DNA of 64,000 nucleotides. Origin: Dyadobacter beijingensis DSM 21582 (lineage in GTDB: Bacteria > Bacteroidota > Bacteroidia > Cytophagales > Spirosomataceae). The DNA lies in assembly GCF_000382205.1 (NCBI RefSeq), contig NZ_KB907788.1:496001-560000 (forward strand), in the 5' to 3' direction. A program made the position numbers and the translations under genes. A model generated the notes under the pieces. That model saw only the letters and a program-made list of their open reading frames with translations. It did no database searches and was not told the origin of the DNA. Of this stretch, positions 35,401 through 43,286 are shown piece by piece (position 1 is the first letter of the stretch; each line of letters opens with the position of its first letter).

Positions 35401-35960
35401 CACCGACGCAGATCGCATTCGGGAGCGCGTTGCCGAAGTGGGTAGGGGGCATTACGAACAGTTTCAATTACAAAAACTTCTCCGCCTCGGTCCTCATCGA
35501 TTTCAAGCTCGGGCACAAGATGATTTCGGGTACTAACCACAATGCCTGGCGGCATGGGTTGCTCAAAGAAACGCTTCCCGGCCGTGCGGAGGGGTTTGTG
35601 ATCGGCGACGGCGTGAACCCGAACGGCGAGGTGAACCAGACAAAATCGGTGGTGCAGGCCTATTATGAAACCGTTCGCTCGCAGAATATCGCCGAACAGT
35701 TTGTTTACAATGCCGGATTGTGGCAATTGCGACAGATCACGTTCGGCTACGACTTCGCCCGCTTTTTACCCAAAAACATCCCGTTTATCAAAGGTGCGCG
35801 GCTGAGCATTGTCTCCAACAATGTAGCGGTCCTCAAAAAGTGGGTGCCGACGATCCACCCCGACCAGTTCGGGTTTCCGTCCGACAACCTCATCGGCCTG
35901 GAAGCAACCGGGCTGCCCATTACCCGCAGTACGGGATTTAACCTTAACCTGAAATTTTAA
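32463..35960 (+). CDS. SusC/RagA-family TonB transporter with N-terminal STN signalling domain
   Basis: 1165 residues. After the leader comes an STN domain (about 50-115, REIKRVLAHIEKETDVQFVY ... LEEVLFKLLKPLKIKYEL), then a carboxypeptidase-regulatory-like domain (LSGKVTDEKGAALPGVNIIV), hinge LEEVVVTALGIKK, plug (GTSKIRIRGQSSFG, PLIVVNGVPID, MTVLKGAAASALYGSRAKDG) and barrel. The STN domain links transport to the FecR/ECF pair just upstream. It heads a run of seven plus-strand genes that end with glucarate-type enzymes, which suggests the imported ligand is a sugar acid or a glycan containing one. Confidence 0.95.
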   Translation: MKKRITRKFWLKLMRFSITQSLVMALLAGVAYAHTGTAQEYLNRRLSVQAENREIKRVLAHIEKETDVQFVYSSNVLETSRKVTIKAVNNTLEEVLFKLLKPLKIKYELSGRKIILSSGELPGADNGLLVPENNLLNLSPKKSLSGKVTDEKGAALPGVNIIVKGTQRGTTTNADGSFVIELQEGDGALLFSFVGYQSKEVILGNQTSLVVSLMPESKALEEVVVTALGIKKAAKSLGYATASVPTEEMTVNRTANFMNALQGKMAGVNITSLGSGPAGTSKIRIRGQSSFGGNNSPLIVVNGVPIDNSNFGARGDAADKGANRTSDSGDGLSSINPDNIESMTVLKGAAASALYGSRAKDGVIMITTKTRGAGIGIGIEFNSNFTTETPLDYTDYQYEYGQGENGKRPVTPNPTSGQWSFGEKFEPGMTQILFDGVEVPYVPQRHQITDYYRKGSTFTNTITVSSGGEFGGFSLSLSNLDNKTILPGSGYHRKTVNLGFTQTMAKKLTISGNINYSNEDRKNPPNIAEQDYSPVVLYNMANSMPLDLLEKYATDANGNEYVWSRFTNRTNPYFALKRFENVEKDRVFGNLSVRYSFTDWLYAQVRVGQDYFSREQDYNLPTGSQRQAAAPQGFVNGQYVQDTRSVRELNTDFLISANKSFGRIGLNINAGGNQMYRKLSRHNVFVQDFYVRDLYTIGNGRQRDATYEFSKRQVNSLYGAAEISYNDFLFLNGTIRNDWFSTLSPANRSIIYPSVTASFVFSQAFTAALPSWISFGKVRVAYAEVGSDTDVQPYANNLFYNINAQQFPNPGGAGQPLATINGSTVPNANLRPMRVSEKEVGLELKLFENRLGLDFTYYDKLSSDQILQAQTSDASGYLTQLINVGKGRNRGLEMMVNVAPYQTKNFVWNLNFNAAYNVTKTLDLGSHVSDAMITVGTGDFTGELRQVVGKSMGQLYGFGYLRDAQGRQVFDAGNGRPLRTPTQIAFGSALPKWVGGITNSFNYKNFSASVLIDFKLGHKMISGTNHNAWRHGLLKETLPGRAEGFVIGDGVNPNGEVNQTKSVVQAYYETVRSQNIAEQFVYNAGLWQLRQITFGYDFARFLPKNIPFIKGARLSIVSNNVAVLKKWVPTIHPDQFGFPSDNLIGLEATGLPITRSTGFNLNLKF

Positions 35961-35971
35961 GCCTGTCGACT

Positions 35972-37498
35972 ATGAAAAAGGCCATTCAAATATGGATCAG
36001 CGCGATTTGCATGACGGCCATGCAAGCCTGCGACAGCGGTTTTGATAAAATGAATATCAACCCCATTGCATTGACTGCCGTAGACCCTGCCTATCAGCTC
36101 AATACGACAATCGTAAACAGCGCGCCGGTGTACGGTAATCTGAGCTACGAGACCACGATAGTCAAACAGATGATCACGCCGTTCAGCGGGCAGGGTTCGG
36201 CGGCGAACTTTAACCAGGATAACCGGGGCGTGACGTCGGGTAACTGGAATACCTATTACCGTACGATTATCAAGGAGCTGGCGGATGTGGCCGCCAAAAC
36301 GAAGGACGATGCCGCCCGTACGAACTTGTACAATATGGCGCGGATCTGGAAAGCCTATGCGTTCATGGTGCTGACCGACACCTACGGCAACATTCCTTAC
36401 ACGGAGGCCGGCTCGGGCTTCCTGACGGGTGACACGGCGCCCGCTTACGACAACCAGGAGGCGATTTACAACGACATCCTGTCTGAGCTTGAAGCAGCTT
36501 CTAAGGCATTGGACGGGGCCAAACCCATTGTGGCGAGCGACGTCTTATACAGTGGTGATGTTTCAAAATGGCGGAAACTGGGCAATTCGCTGCTGCTTCG
36601 TGCTGCCATGCGCGTTGCGAAGATCAATCCGGCGAAGGCGGCTGAATATGTGGCTAAGGCGGTTGCAGGAGGGCTGATGGCCTCGAACAACGACAATGCG
36701 GTGATCCGCCACACGGCTAGTTTTACCAATCCGGTGGGTAGTTCGCTCAACGGCGGCCAGTCGGCATTCTACTACCTGGACGATGAATTTGTGACCTACC
36801 TCGCTACCAACAACGACCCGCGCCTGGCGTCCATCGCCGTGCGCTACGTGGGGGCGCAAAGCGGGGCGGATCAGGTGGAGGCGAAGGCCAACCGGTCGGT
36901 AGCGGTGCAGATCGGAATGCCGCAGGGTTACGACAATACGACGATCAGCGCCGACGTGGCTGCCAAGAAACTGGCGAGCCTGTGGGATTACAGCCAGCTC
37001 GACCGGACCCGCATGGCGGCATTGACGGCCCCCAGTTTCCTCGTCACCTACGCGCAAACGCAGCTGCTCCTGGCCGAGGCGGTATTCCGCAAATGGACAA
37101 CCGGCGACGCGGCGGCGATGTACGCTGAGGGTATCAGGGCGCATATGCAGCAGTTTTTAATGTACGGCGCGGCCACGGCGATCGGCGACGCGGCGATCAG
37201 CGCGTACGTGAACGCGCACCCATTGCACGCGGGCAAGGAGCTGGAAGAGATCAATACGCAATACTGGGTGGCATCCTTCCTGGTCGGGCCGGAGGCATTT
37301 GCCAACTTCCGCCGCAGCGGTTTCCCGGTTTTGAAACCCAATCCGTACCCAGGCAGCGATCTTAAAACCGAGCCATTTATCCGTCGGCTTACCTACACCG
37401 ATGCCGAACTGAACGTAAACCACGACAACGTGCAGAAGGCGATCGCCCTACAAGGCCCGGACCTGCTCGACACGCGTGTGTGGTGGGACAAAAAATAG
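35972..37498 (+). CDS. SusD-like outer-membrane lipoprotein (SusD-like_2 type)
   Basis: 508 residues, lipobox MQAC (Cys 20). Family blocks: CDSGFDKMNINPIALTAVDP near the N-terminus, MARIWKAYAFMVLTDTYGNIPYTEA, FLVTYAQTQLLLAEAVFRKW and the C-terminal VWWDKK. It starts 11 bp after SusC. The same C-terminal signature is found in the partial gene at position 1, so the two SusD proteins are from one subfamily, while the one at 15020 is of the RagB type. Confidence 0.93.
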   Translation: MKKAIQIWISAICMTAMQACDSGFDKMNINPIALTAVDPAYQLNTTIVNSAPVYGNLSYETTIVKQMITPFSGQGSAANFNQDNRGVTSGNWNTYYRTIIKELADVAAKTKDDAARTNLYNMARIWKAYAFMVLTDTYGNIPYTEAGSGFLTGDTAPAYDNQEAIYNDILSELEAASKALDGAKPIVASDVLYSGDVSKWRKLGNSLLLRAAMRVAKINPAKAAEYVAKAVAGGLMASNNDNAVIRHTASFTNPVGSSLNGGQSAFYYLDDEFVTYLATNNDPRLASIAVRYVGAQSGADQVEAKANRSVAVQIGMPQGYDNTTISADVAAKKLASLWDYSQLDRTRMAALTAPSFLVTYAQTQLLLAEAVFRKWTTGDAAAMYAEGIRAHMQQFLMYGAATAIGDAAISAYVNAHPLHAGKELEEINTQYWVASFLVGPEAFANFRRSGFPVLKPNPYPGSDLKTEPFIRRLTYTDAELNVNHDNVQKAIALQGPDLLDTRVWWDKK

Positions 37499-37520
37499 CA
37501 TTGTATCAACCGATTTTTGA

Positions 37521-38291
37521 ATGAAAAACCTGAAAAAAAGACTGCAAAACGGGGAAACCCTGCACGGCTGCTGGCTCAATACCGGCAGCTCGCTCACGGC
37601 GGAGATCGTAGGACTGGCCGGCTTCGACTGGGTATTGATAGACCTGGAACACGGCGCCGGCTCGGAAAAGGACGTGCTCTACCAGTTGCAGGCGCTCGAA
37701 CATACGCCTACGGCCGCGATCGTACGTGTGGAGAGTTCGGAAAGCCAGCGCATTCACCGCGTGCTCGATATGGGTGCGGAAGGGGTAATGTGTCCTAAAA
37801 TCCTGAACCCGGAGGGGGCGCAAAAGCTCGTGCAGGGCCTGCATTACCCGCCGTTCGGAGGGCGCGGCGTAGCCAAAATGGTACGCGCGACGGGTTTCGG
37901 TCAGCATTTTCAGGAATATTATGAAAACAGCCGGGCCAGTATCCTGGGCATCGCGCAGATTGAAACGGTGGAGGTGCTCAACCACCTCGACGCCGTGGCG
38001 CATACCGACGGCGTGGATGTCCTCTTTATCGGCCCGGCAGACCTTTCGATGGAGCTCGGCATTTTCGGGCAGTTCGATCACCCCACATTCCGGGAAGCCG
38101 TTCGCGAAACGTGCGAGGCCGCACGAAAAGCCGGAAAGGCCGTGGGTATCCTGTTTTTTAACACCCGGGAATACACCGCCTACCATGAGCTGGGCATCCG
38201 GTTTATCGCCTGCGGCTCCGACGCCACTTTTGTAGCCGAAGGCGCCCGCACGATGGCCAAAAAGCTGAACGAACTCCGTCCAACAATCTAA
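37521..38291 (+). CDS. HpcH/HpaI-family class II aldolase (2-keto-3-deoxyglucarate aldolase type)
   Basis: 256 residues of the metal-dependent pyruvate aldolase family. Visible: FDWVLIDLEHGAGSEKDV with the catalytic His, the Arg in IVRVES, metal-binding Glu in GIAQIETVE and Asp in FIGPADLSMELG. Members cleave 5-keto-4-deoxyglucarate to pyruvate and tartronate semialdehyde (GarL) or related acids. With the reductase at 39798 and the glucarate dehydratase-like gene at 41997, the GarL role is the best fit. It follows SusD by 22 bp without a terminator. Confidence 0.88.
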   Translation: MKNLKKRLQNGETLHGCWLNTGSSLTAEIVGLAGFDWVLIDLEHGAGSEKDVLYQLQALEHTPTAAIVRVESSESQRIHRVLDMGAEGVMCPKILNPEGAQKLVQGLHYPPFGGRGVAKMVRATGFGQHFQEYYENSRASILGIAQIETVEVLNHLDAVAHTDGVDVLFIGPADLSMELGIFGQFDHPTFREAVRETCEAARKAGKAVGILFFNTREYTAYHELGIRFIACGSDATFVAEGARTMAKKLNELRPTI

Positions 38292-38303
38292 ATCCCACCA
38301 TTC

Positions 38304-39770
38304 ATGACTTTAATGACCGTTCTGTTCAGCGACCCGCTCTTTATTCTCCTTATCGGGGTGATTATCGTGGTAGGAGGCATTATTTTCCTGCAACTGCACC
38401 CTTTTCTGGCGCTTATCCTGGCGGCTTTCGTGGTGGCGTTGCTCACGCCGGCCGCGTCCATCGAGGCGTTCGCGATCGCGAAAGGGTCTTCGCCCGAAGC
38501 AGCGGCCGCATTGGCAAAAAAGAGCATCGGCGAGCGCATTGCCACGGAATTCGGCAGTACCTGCGGGAAAATCGGTATCCTCATTGCAATGGCCGCGATC
38601 ATCGGGAAAAGTATGCTCGAAAGCGGCGCGGCAGAGCGCATCGTACGATCGATGCTGGCGGTGACAGGCGTGAACAATGCCCCGTTCGCATTCCTGGTAA
38701 GCAGCTTTTTCCTGGGTGTGCCCGTGTTTTTCGACATTGTTATTTTCCTCATGATCCCGCTCGCGAAAGCCGTCAGCATGCGCATCGGCAAAAATTACCT
38801 GCTGCTCGTGCTCGCGATAACCGGCGGTGCGGCTATGGCCAATTCGTTTGTTCCGCCCGCGCCGGGACCCTTGTTTCTGATAGGTGAAATGAATATTCCC
38901 ATCGGTATGATGATGGCCGGCGGCACATTGCTGGGGCTCGTCACGATCACCGCCGGTTTCATTTTCGCGAAATGGGCGAACGCTAAATGGCCGGTAGAGC
39001 TCCGCGACTCGCTGGATGCGCGCCTGGACGATATCCGCTCCCTCGCCGAAAAGGCCGATAAAGACCTGCCTCCGCTATGGTTTTCGCTGCTGCCCGTGAC
39101 TTTTCCCCTGGTATTCATTTGCCTGGATAACATCCTGAAGTCGATGATCAAGTCAGGCGCATTTGTCCCGGAATCGACCGTGGCGCGTTTCCTGGTAGAC
39201 CTGATTGCCTTGATCGGCGACAAAAACATCGCGCTCGTAGGCGGCGGCCTGATCGCCCTGGTCCTGCTGGCGGTTACGAAAAAGGGCAGTAAGGACGGTA
39301 TTTCGGCATTCGTGCAGGCTGCACTGATGAGTGGGGGAGGCATTATCCTCATCACCGCGGCCGGCGGGTCGTTCGGAGGCATTTTACAGCAAACGGGCAT
39401 CAGTTCACGCATTGCGGCCCTCACCGCCGATTACCAGATGACGCTCATCCCGCTCGCGTTCGTGATCAGCGCGGTGGTGCGCACGGCGCAGGGCTCGGCC
39501 ACGGTGGCGCTCATTACGGCGTCCGGCATTCTGTCGGGTATGGCCACGAGCGCCCATTTGGAGTACCACCCGCTATACCTCGGCCTCGCCATCGGGTGCG
39601 GCTCCAAGCTCGTGCCCTGGATGAACGACGCCGGGTTCTGGATCATCGTCAAGATCAGCAACCTCACCGAAAAGGAGGCATTGAAAACATTTTCGCCCAT
39701 GCTCGTGGTGATGGGGTGCGTGGGTCTGATTGTCCTGATGATCGCGGCGCGGGTATTTCCTTTGGTTTAA
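38304..39770 (+). CDS. GntP-family sugar-acid:H+ symporter
   Basis: 488 residues with about 12 hydrophobic spans. Recognisable GntP blocks: LQLHPFLALILAAFVVALLTP, EFGSTCGKIGILIAMAAIIGK, GVPVFFDIVIFLMIPLAKAV and FVPPAPGPLFL. GntP proteins import gluconate and related sugar acids across the inner membrane. 12 bp after the aldolase gene. In context it would bring an aldarate or similar acid from the periplasm to the cytoplasmic enzymes. Confidence 0.93.
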   Translation: MTLMTVLFSDPLFILLIGVIIVVGGIIFLQLHPFLALILAAFVVALLTPAASIEAFAIAKGSSPEAAAALAKKSIGERIATEFGSTCGKIGILIAMAAIIGKSMLESGAAERIVRSMLAVTGVNNAPFAFLVSSFFLGVPVFFDIVIFLMIPLAKAVSMRIGKNYLLLVLAITGGAAMANSFVPPAPGPLFLIGEMNIPIGMMMAGGTLLGLVTITAGFIFAKWANAKWPVELRDSLDARLDDIRSLAEKADKDLPPLWFSLLPVTFPLVFICLDNILKSMIKSGAFVPESTVARFLVDLIALIGDKNIALVGGGLIALVLLAVTKKGSKDGISAFVQAALMSGGGIILITAAGGSFGGILQQTGISSRIAALTADYQMTLIPLAFVISAVVRTAQGSATVALITASGILSGMATSAHLEYHPLYLGLAIGCGSKLVPWMNDAGFWIIVKISNLTEKEALKTFSPMLVVMGCVGLIVLMIAARVFPLV

Positions 39771-39797
39771 TAATTTCAAAAACAGCGTGTTGTTATC

Positions 39798-40652
39798 ATG
39801 GAGAAAATCGGTTTTATCGGGCTTGGTATCATGGGTAAGCCTATGGCGCTCAATTTGTTGAAAGCCGGCTTCCCGGTGGGTGTGCTGGCTGGCAGCCAGG
39901 CATCCGGCGCATTGCGGGAAGCCGGTGCGGATGTATGGCCGGACGCGGCGGCGCTGGCAGCCGGCAGTGATATGGTGATTACCATGCTTCCCGACTCGCC
40001 GCAGGTAGAGGAAGTGGTAAATGGCGGCGTGCTGGCAGGCATTCGCGCGGGAAGTTTATTCATAGATATGTCCACGATAGCGCCGCTCGTCGCCCGGAAA
40101 CTTTACGAAACCATGCAGGAAAAGGGCGTCGAAGCGCTGGATGCGCCCGTTTCGGGCGGACAGGTGGGAGCGGAGGGGGCCACCTTGTCCATTATGGTGG
40201 GCGGCAATGCGGCAGCATTCGGGCGGGCGCTGCCGGTTTTTCAGGCTATGGGTAAAAACATCGTCCATATCGGCGAGCCCGGTGCCGGACAGACGACGAA
40301 AGCCTGTAACCAGATGATCGTCGGGCAGACGATCCAGGCAGTGGCGGAAGCATTTACATTAGCCGTGAATGCAGGTGTCGATCTTGTCAAAATGCGGGAA
40401 GTATTGCTCGGCGGATTCGCCCAAAGCCGTATTCTCGACCTGCACGGCCAGCGGATGATCGATGGCAATTTTAAGCCCGGTTTTAAAATTAAACTACACC
40501 AAAAAGACCTGAACATTGCCCTGCAAACGGGCCGGCAGCTGAACCTGACGCTGCCAGGTACCGAAACGGCCGCCCGGCAAATGCAAACCGCCGCCGCGCA
40601 GGGGAATGCGGAACTCGACCACAGCGCCTTGTTCCTGGCCATGAAGAAATAA
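39798..40652 (+). CDS. NAD(P)-dependent beta-hydroxyacid dehydrogenase (tartronate semialdehyde reductase type)
   Basis: 284 residues. Rossmann motif IGFIGLGIMGKPMALNLLKAG at the N-terminus, substrate-binding DAPVSGGQVGAEGATLSIMVGG and the catalytic Lys in GAGQTTKACNQMIVG. This matches the GarR/GlxR group, which reduces tartronate semialdehyde to D-glycerate, the step after the aldolase. 27 bp after the permease gene. Confidence 0.88.
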   Translation: MEKIGFIGLGIMGKPMALNLLKAGFPVGVLAGSQASGALREAGADVWPDAAALAAGSDMVITMLPDSPQVEEVVNGGVLAGIRAGSLFIDMSTIAPLVARKLYETMQEKGVEALDAPVSGGQVGAEGATLSIMVGGNAAAFGRALPVFQAMGKNIVHIGEPGAGQTTKACNQMIVGQTIQAVAEAFTLAVNAGVDLVKMREVLLGGFAQSRILDLHGQRMIDGNFKPGFKIKLHQKDLNIALQTGRQLNLTLPGTETAARQMQTAAAQGNAELDHSALFLAMKK

Positions 40653-40686
40653 AGGTTCCGATATTTCACCTTAACCGATTCAGATC

Positions 40687-41808
40687 ATGAAAAGACACCA
40701 GTTTGTGAAAGTGCTCGCCACCGGCTCGGTAGGAGCGGCGGTACTGGGCGAAAACGAGGCATCGGCGAAGCCCGCCGCTGCCGAACCGAAAAAGGTATTG
40801 ATGAAAGTAGGCTGCCAGTCGGGCGGCACGACGGTCGAAAACCTGGAATTCAAGGCCCGCCACGGCGTTTATAACATCGATGGCGGCGCGCCGAAGGTCA
40901 TTGAAGGCAAAGGCTGGGACCTGGACGATTCCATGCGCAAGCGCGAAGCGTGCGAGAAGTACGGCATTGCATTGGACGCCTACCACTGGCCGCTGGCATC
41001 GTCGGGTATCGATAAAGCCATTTTTCCGAATGTAATGCTGGGGAAAAGCCCGCAGCGCGACCGCGAGATCGAGCAGTTACAGCAGATGATCATGGTCGCG
41101 GGCAAAACGGGCGTGCCGCTTTTGAACTACAACACAACCATTTTACCCGTCCTGCGTACCGGCCGCACGACTGACCCGAAACGTGGCAATGCGACGTACA
41201 GCACGTGGAATTACGAAGAAGCATTGAAACAAAATCATCCCAAAACCATCGCCGGCGACGTCAATATCGACATGATGTTCGAGCGCATTACCTACCTGCT
41301 CGATCGCTGCCTGCCCGTGGCCAAAGAATACAAGGTGAAGCTCGGCAACCACATCGCCGATCCGCCGACGCCCGTCGGTTACCGGGGCATTACGCGGTGG
41401 AACAGTCCCGACGTGTTCGCGGGCATCAAACGGTTTGCGCAGCTGTACGACAGCCCGTGGCATGGCTTCAACTTCTGCATCGGCTCCATCGCCGAAGGGT
41501 TGAAAGACCCGAAAACCGAAATTTTGCCGATTATTAAATGGGTAGGAGCGCGCAAACAGATCTTTAATATCCATTTACGGAACATCAAGGGCGGCTGGAA
41601 CAATTTCCAGGAAGTGTATCCCGACAACGGCGACATGAACTTCCTGCAATGCGTACGAGCCCTGCGCGACGTCGGCTTCGACGGCATGGTCATGCCCGAC
41701 CACGTCCCGCACCACGAGGCGCCCGGCTCGACGAACGAGGCATTTGCATTCAGTTACGGGTATATCAAAGGGCTCATTCAGGCCGCTTCGGACGAGGCGG
41801 GGGCGTAG
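40687..41808 (+). CDS. Secreted mannonate-dehydratase-like (UxuA superfamily) TIM-barrel protein
   Basis: 373 residues with a leader peptide (MKRHQFVKVLATGSVGAAV ... ASAKP). Blocks shared with UxuA: GNHIADPPTPVGYRGITRWN, FCIGSIAEGL (Cys-containing metal loop), FNIHLRNIKGGWNNFQEVYP and MPDHVPHHEAPG. UxuA dehydrates D-mannonate to 2-keto-3-deoxygluconate in the cytoplasm, so an apparently exported version is odd. It could act on a sugar acid in the periplasm before transport by the GntP permease. The leader has only one Arg, so Sec export seems likelier than Tat. Confidence 0.75.
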   Translation: MKRHQFVKVLATGSVGAAVLGENEASAKPAAAEPKKVLMKVGCQSGGTTVENLEFKARHGVYNIDGGAPKVIEGKGWDLDDSMRKREACEKYGIALDAYHWPLASSGIDKAIFPNVMLGKSPQRDREIEQLQQMIMVAGKTGVPLLNYNTTILPVLRTGRTTDPKRGNATYSTWNYEEALKQNHPKTIAGDVNIDMMFERITYLLDRCLPVAKEYKVKLGNHIADPPTPVGYRGITRWNSPDVFAGIKRFAQLYDSPWHGFNFCIGSIAEGLKDPKTEILPIIKWVGARKQIFNIHLRNIKGGWNNFQEVYPDNGDMNFLQCVRALRDVGFDGMVMPDHVPHHEAPGSTNEAFAFSYGYIKGLIQAASDEAGA

Positions 41809-41840
41809 GGTAGGGAGGGCGGTAGCGCGTCTCGTGTATT

Positions 41841-41979
41841 GACCGCCGACGGCCGACCACTGACGACCGACGGCTGACCACCGACGGCCGACCGCCGACC
41901 GCCGATGGTCCGCGGTCAGGAATATCAATCAAACAATCGTAAACGCCCATCGGCGGTCGGTCGTCGGCCGTCGGCGGTC
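41841..41979. repeat. GC-rich iterated repeat forming nested inverted repeats inside the operon
   Basis: Units of GACCGCCGACGGCCGACC type are repeated with variation over 41841-41917 and appear inverted at 41947-41979. The outer arms (41841-41857 with 41963-41979) match over 17 bp without mismatch. The inner arms (41897-41908 with 41947-41958) match over 12 bp, around a 38-nt AT-rich loop. It separates the UxuA-like gene from the glucarate dehydratase gene. It has no T run. An antisense reading gives SAVGRRW-type repeats, which I regard as non-coding. Confidence 0.75.
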
Positions 41980-41996
41980 ATTCAAAATCAGTACCG

Positions 41997-43286
41997 ATGC
42001 CCAAAATCCAGGAAATCCACATTACCCCCATTGCCATTAGCGATCCGCCGCTGCTGAATGCTGCCGGCCTGCACGCGCCTTATGCGCTTCGTACGGTTGT
42101 TGAAATCGTGACCGACGACCGCATTTCCGGCATCAGCGAAATTCCCGGCAACAGCGATATCGACGCCGCACTGGAAGAGGCGAAAGCCCTGCTGCTAGGC
42201 CGGGATGTGTTCAATCTGAATGTGATCCGCGAAGTGTTGACGGGGCATTTCGGAGCGGAATCGGCGGCGGCGCGGGGTGATGCGCCCTGGGACCAGCGAA
42301 AACTGGTGCATATTTTCAGCGCGGTGGAAGTAGCTTGCCTGGATATTATCGGCAAGGTAACCGGCCGGCCGGTGGTGGATTTACTGGGTGGTAAAATGCG
42401 GGATAGGGTGCCGTTTTCGGCCTATTTGTTTTATAAATATGAAGGAGCAGGAGGCCCGCTGGGGTTCGGTACCGATCCGGGCGCCACTGGCTGGGCGGCC
42501 GGGCGACAAGCCGCGGCGCTGGACCCGGACAGCATCGTCGGACAGGCACGAGCGATGTGTCAAGAATTTGGTTTTCAGTCTATTAAATTGAAAGGCGGGG
42601 TTTTTGAGCCGCGTGTGGAAGTGGACTCGATGCTGGCGCTGCATAAGGCATTCGGCCCGAATGTGCCGCTGCGCGTGGACCCGAATGCGATTTGGGAAGT
42701 GGAAACGGCCATCCGTTACGGCCGCGAACTGAAAGGCATTCTCGAATACCTCGAAGATCCCGTGCGCGGCCAGGAGAACATGGCCATCGTGCGAAGGGAA
42801 CTGGGCATTCCGCTGGCTACCAACATGTGTACCACGTCGTTCGGCGATATCCCCCGCAGCATCAAACTCGGTTCGGAGGACATTATCCTCAGCGACCACC
42901 ATTTCTGGGGCGGCCTGCGCGCTTCGATGACGCTATCGGGCATTTGCGAAACCTTCGGCCGAGGACTGTCCATGCATTCCAACAGCCATTTGGGCATCTC
43001 GCTGGCCGCGATGGTGCATTTGGGCGCTGCATTGCCGTCGGTGCCTTACGCGCTCGACACCCATTACCCGTGGCAGAGCGACGAGGTGATCGTCGGCGGC
43101 CGCATGCAATTCGACGAAGGCAGTGTAGCCGTGCCCACCGGCCCCGGCCTGGGCGTGGAACTGGATCGGGCGGCATTGCAGAAACTGCATGAAAGCTACC
43201 TCGTCTGCGGATTGAAAAAGCGCGACGACGAGATAGAAATGCAGAAAAAAGTGCCCGGCTGGAAATTCAAAGCCGTTCGTTGGTAA
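41997..43286 (+). CDS. D-glucarate dehydratase-like enzyme of the enolase superfamily
   Basis: 429 residues. Ordered active-site blocks: SIKLKGG (KxK base), LRVDPNAIW (metal Asp), YLEDPV (metal Glu), LATNMCTTSFGDIP (Asn), LSDHHFWGGLRAS, MHSNSHLGISLAAMVH (catalytic His) and ALDTHYPWQ (Asp). These are the marks of GlucD, which dehydrates D-glucarate to 5-keto-4-deoxyglucarate, the substrate of the aldolase at 37521. It lies 188 bp after the UxuA-like gene, behind a long inverted repeat, and ends exactly where the convergent gene begins. Confidence 0.9.
   Translation: MPKIQEIHITPIAISDPPLLNAAGLHAPYALRTVVEIVTDDRISGISEIPGNSDIDAALEEAKALLLGRDVFNLNVIREVLTGHFGAESAAARGDAPWDQRKLVHIFSAVEVACLDIIGKVTGRPVVDLLGGKMRDRVPFSAYLFYKYEGAGGPLGFGTDPGATGWAAGRQAAALDPDSIVGQARAMCQEFGFQSIKLKGGVFEPRVEVDSMLALHKAFGPNVPLRVDPNAIWEVETAIRYGRELKGILEYLEDPVRGQENMAIVRRELGIPLATNMCTTSFGDIPRSIKLGSEDIILSDHHFWGGLRASMTLSGICETFGRGLSMHSNSHLGISLAAMVHLGAALPSVPYALDTHYPWQSDEVIVGGRMQFDEGSVAVPTGPGLGVELDRAALQKLHESYLVCGLKKRDDEIEMQKKVPGWKFKAVRW

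Noticed and set aside
33006..35726. Long minus-strand ORF of about 906 codons opposite the STN-SusC gene
   Set aside because: It mirrors a certain SusC gene, has no recognisable domain, and is rich in Arg/His as expected from reading a GC-rich gene in antisense.
41575..41928. Minus-strand ORF with SAVGRRW-type peptide repeats
   Set aside because: The repeats come from the GC-rich intergenic DNA repeat; the rest is antisense to the UxuA-like gene.
41841..41979. Possible CRISPR array
   Set aside because: Units are degenerate, spacers are not unique sequences of uniform length, and no cas genes are nearby.
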